Below are positions 5,600-6,689 of a stretch of DNA of 6,689 nt, in pieces (the stretch's first letter is position 1; every line of letters starts with the position of its first letter). Source of the DNA: Candidatus Njordarchaeota archaeon (GTDB lineage: Archaea > Asgardarchaeota > Njordarchaeia > Njordarchaeales > Njordarchaeaceae); assembly GCA_029856625.1 (NCBI GenBank), contig JAHKLG010000073.1, positions 1-6,689 on the forward strand, in the 5' to 3' direction. The position numbers were made by a program, and so were the translations under genes. Under the pieces are notes generated by a model. The model made no database searches, was not told where the DNA came from, and worked only from the letters and a program-made list of their open reading frames with translations.

Positions 5600-5764
5600 T
5601 CAGAATCTCCATAAAAGGTTAGATTGTGAGAACACGGTATAAGATATTAAAAATGGAACTACCCATGAGACAAACATCACTCTTAATATGGCTATTAAGA
5701 TAGAGAATCCTATGGGGTGAACACCATCTCTTGGCGAAATAGCTCCGACAGGATGGTAGTTCAT
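5600..5764 (-). CDS. Possible small hydrophobic protein (54 residues)
   Basis: An ATG-to-TGA frame encodes 54 residues with one long hydrophobic stretch (about 17-46, PIGFSILIAILRVMFVSWVVPFLISYTV) that could cross the membrane once. It has short polar ends (MNYHPVGAISPRDGVH and SQSNLLWRF). A GGAG about nine bases upstream of the ATG is a weak ribosome-binding site, and a stop codon (TAA) lies two codons before the ATG. I recognise no family; the layout is vaguely like tail-anchored small proteins such as Sec61-beta, but its conserved residues are not seen. An open frame of this size can arise by chance in AT-rich spacer DNA, and T-rich codons give hydrophobic residues automatically. Low confidence. 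Confidence 0.25.
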   Translation of the reverse strand: MNYHPVGAISPRDGVHPIGFSILIAILRVMFVSWVVPFLISYTVFSQSNLLWRF

Positions 5765-5802
5765 CCCAAGTTACTCCACTAAGGAATAGTGCAAGGAGAA
5801 AG

Positions 5803-5812
5803 TTATTTTTAA
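5803..5812 (+). promoter_or_regulatory. Possible TATA-like element before the phosphodiesterase gene
   Basis: TTATTTTTAA is centred about 28 bases before the GTG start. Standard archaeal spacing would then give a nearly leaderless mRNA, which conflicts with the good GGGAGG site at 5822-5827. Either this element is not the promoter or two start modes exist. Confidence 0.25.
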
Positions 5813-5835
5813 AATGTCTTAGGGAGGCGAGAAAA

Positions 5836-6689
5836 GTGAGATCGCCAGATTATTCGATAGGATTATTCCGCTTATTGCCAAGCATTATTGAAAATAGCTT
5901 AAAGATTGGCCTTGATACTCCTTATTCTGACTGGGTTTTAAAAGAAAGGAAGTACGTCAAGAAACTTAATGAATCCGATTATGCAGTGATATTGCTAATT
6001 GATGCATTAGCTGTTTATCAACTCCATGGAAAAATAAGAGAGCTATGGCAAGAGAGCGGTTCTTTAAAGCTTAATTCCGTTATCCCAACCTCCACTGGTA
6101 ATGCTATCGCCTCGTTTTACATTGGATTACCCCCCGAGTTTCATGGAGTTATTGCAACTAAGTTTTACTTACCGGAGATCGGGAATTTCATAGATGCTTT
6201 AACCGGCAAAGTTCCCGGAGTAGGATTCCGTGATGCTTTATCCGCTGTTGGTATCAGATTATCATCATTCCTATGGAATCCGCCCGTGTATCACAATATT
6301 CCACAAGATAAAATGGTTCTCGTCGATTTGTATCCGAAGCATTTAGAGGGGGGATTAAGGCATTTCTATGAAGAAAACACGCTTGGAGTACCCTACGCAA
6401 CGCTTAGCGATATGATTTATTCTATACCAGAGATAATAAAACAGCTACATGCTAGGAATAGGAAAGGTATTATTGTTAGTTACTCCGCAGATATCGACTC
6501 TGTAGGTCATATGTATGGAAATACAAGACCCCTAGAATTAATCATAAGAATTCACAACCTAATTGTTGAAGAACTAATAGAATTATTAAGGAGTACTGCT
6601 AAAGAGCTAGGAGTTAAAATAAAGCTTGTCATAACGAGTGATCATGGTCAAATAGATATAAAGAAAAACATAAAGATTCCGGAAGAAAA
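5836..6689 (+). CDS. Type I phosphodiesterase/nucleotide pyrophosphatase family enzyme, N-terminal part
   Basis: The frame is open from GTG 5836 to the window end (284 complete codons, C-terminus missing). It belongs to the alkaline phosphatase superfamily, in which two metal ions and a threonine nucleophile hydrolyse phosphodiesters, nucleotides or phosphonates. The metal and catalytic motifs are present in order: LLIDAL with Asp56; PTSTGNAIASFYIGLPPEFHG (84-104) with probable nucleophile Thr87; DIDSVGHMYG (219-228) with Asp221 and His225; and TSDHGQ (267-272) with Asp269 and His270. A last metal-binding His is expected beyond the window edge. The GTG start is supported by GGGAGG at 5822-5827, eight bases upstream, and no better in-frame start precedes it. 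No signal peptide is evident, suggesting a cytoplasmic enzyme. The substrate cannot be told from the sequence. Confidence 0.92.
   Translation, partial: MRSPDYSIGLFRLLPSIIENSLKIGLDTPYSDWVLKERKYVKKLNESDYAVILLIDALAVYQLHGKIRELWQESGSLKLNSVIPTSTGNAIASFYIGLPPEFHGVIATKFYLPEIGNFIDALTGKVPGVGFRDALSAVGIRLSSFLWNPPVYHNIPQDKMVLVDLYPKHLEGGLRHFYEENTLGVPYATLSDMIYSIPEIIKQLHARNRKGIIVSYSADIDSVGHMYGNTRPLELIIRIHNLIVEELIELLRSTAKELGVKIKLVITSDHGQIDIKKNIKIPEE

Noticed and set aside
5741..5775. T-arm-like GGATG-loop-CATCC hairpin as part of a tRNA
   Set aside because: The loop lacks the TTCRA signature and there are no D-arm, anticodon arm or acceptor pairs at tRNA spacing.
1..6689. CRISPR array, insertion sequence or other mobile element
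   Set aside because: No regularly spaced direct repeats, transposase motifs or paired terminal inverted repeats were seen.

Overview
The window looks archaeal, probably from a thermophilic member of the TACK/Asgard side of the tree. The evidence is TATA-like promoter elements, Shine-Dalgarno sites of the GAGGTG type, use of TTG and GTG starts, a Roadblock/Ras-like GTPase gene pair, an archaeal-type deoxyribose-phosphate aldolase, and a well-formed box C/D guide sRNA. The DNA is AT-rich throughout. The exact lineage cannot be fixed from this sequence.

Layout. Bases 3-623 (+) hold the 3' end of threonyl-tRNA synthetase. Bases 750-1692 (+) hold a two-gene unit: a Roadblock/LC7 protein followed by a small Ras/Rab-like GTPase, resembling an MglB/MglA-type pair. 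deoC (1695-2393, -) converges on the GTPase with only 2 bases between them. deoC and an APC-superfamily amino-acid permease (2501-3979, +) diverge from a shared, short intergenic region that contains a palindromic TATA-like element. The permease converges on a two-gene minus-strand operon (5142 down to 4069). Its first gene encodes a probable YbjN/type-III-chaperone-like fold protein, and its second encodes an uncharacterised protein. A gap of about 650 bases follows (5143-5835). At the right edge (5836 to the end, +) is the 5' part of a type I phosphodiesterase/nucleotide pyrophosphatase-family enzyme. That gene runs off the window.

The most notable discovery lies just upstream of the minus-strand operon. 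On the minus strand, 5215-5165 reads as an almost perfect archaeal C/D box sRNA: box C, 12-nt guide, box D', 5-nt spacer, box C', 12-nt guide, box D. It sits between a TATA-like element (5258-5249) and the ribosome-binding site of the YbjN-like gene, so it may be cotranscribed with that mRNA. It also shows that the longest possible reading frame of that gene, from an ATG at 5187, is probably overextended: the extra N-terminus would be encoded by sRNA sequence. From memory, both guides resemble complements of neighbouring segments of archaeal 16S rRNA, which needs checking. A second, weaker C/D-like candidate starts one base after the permease stop codon.

The remaining gap (5216-5835) has no convincing large gene. 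It holds the promoter just mentioned, a possible 54-residue hydrophobic small ORF on the minus strand (5764-5600), and some inverted repeats. No CRISPR array, insertion sequence or tRNA was seen.
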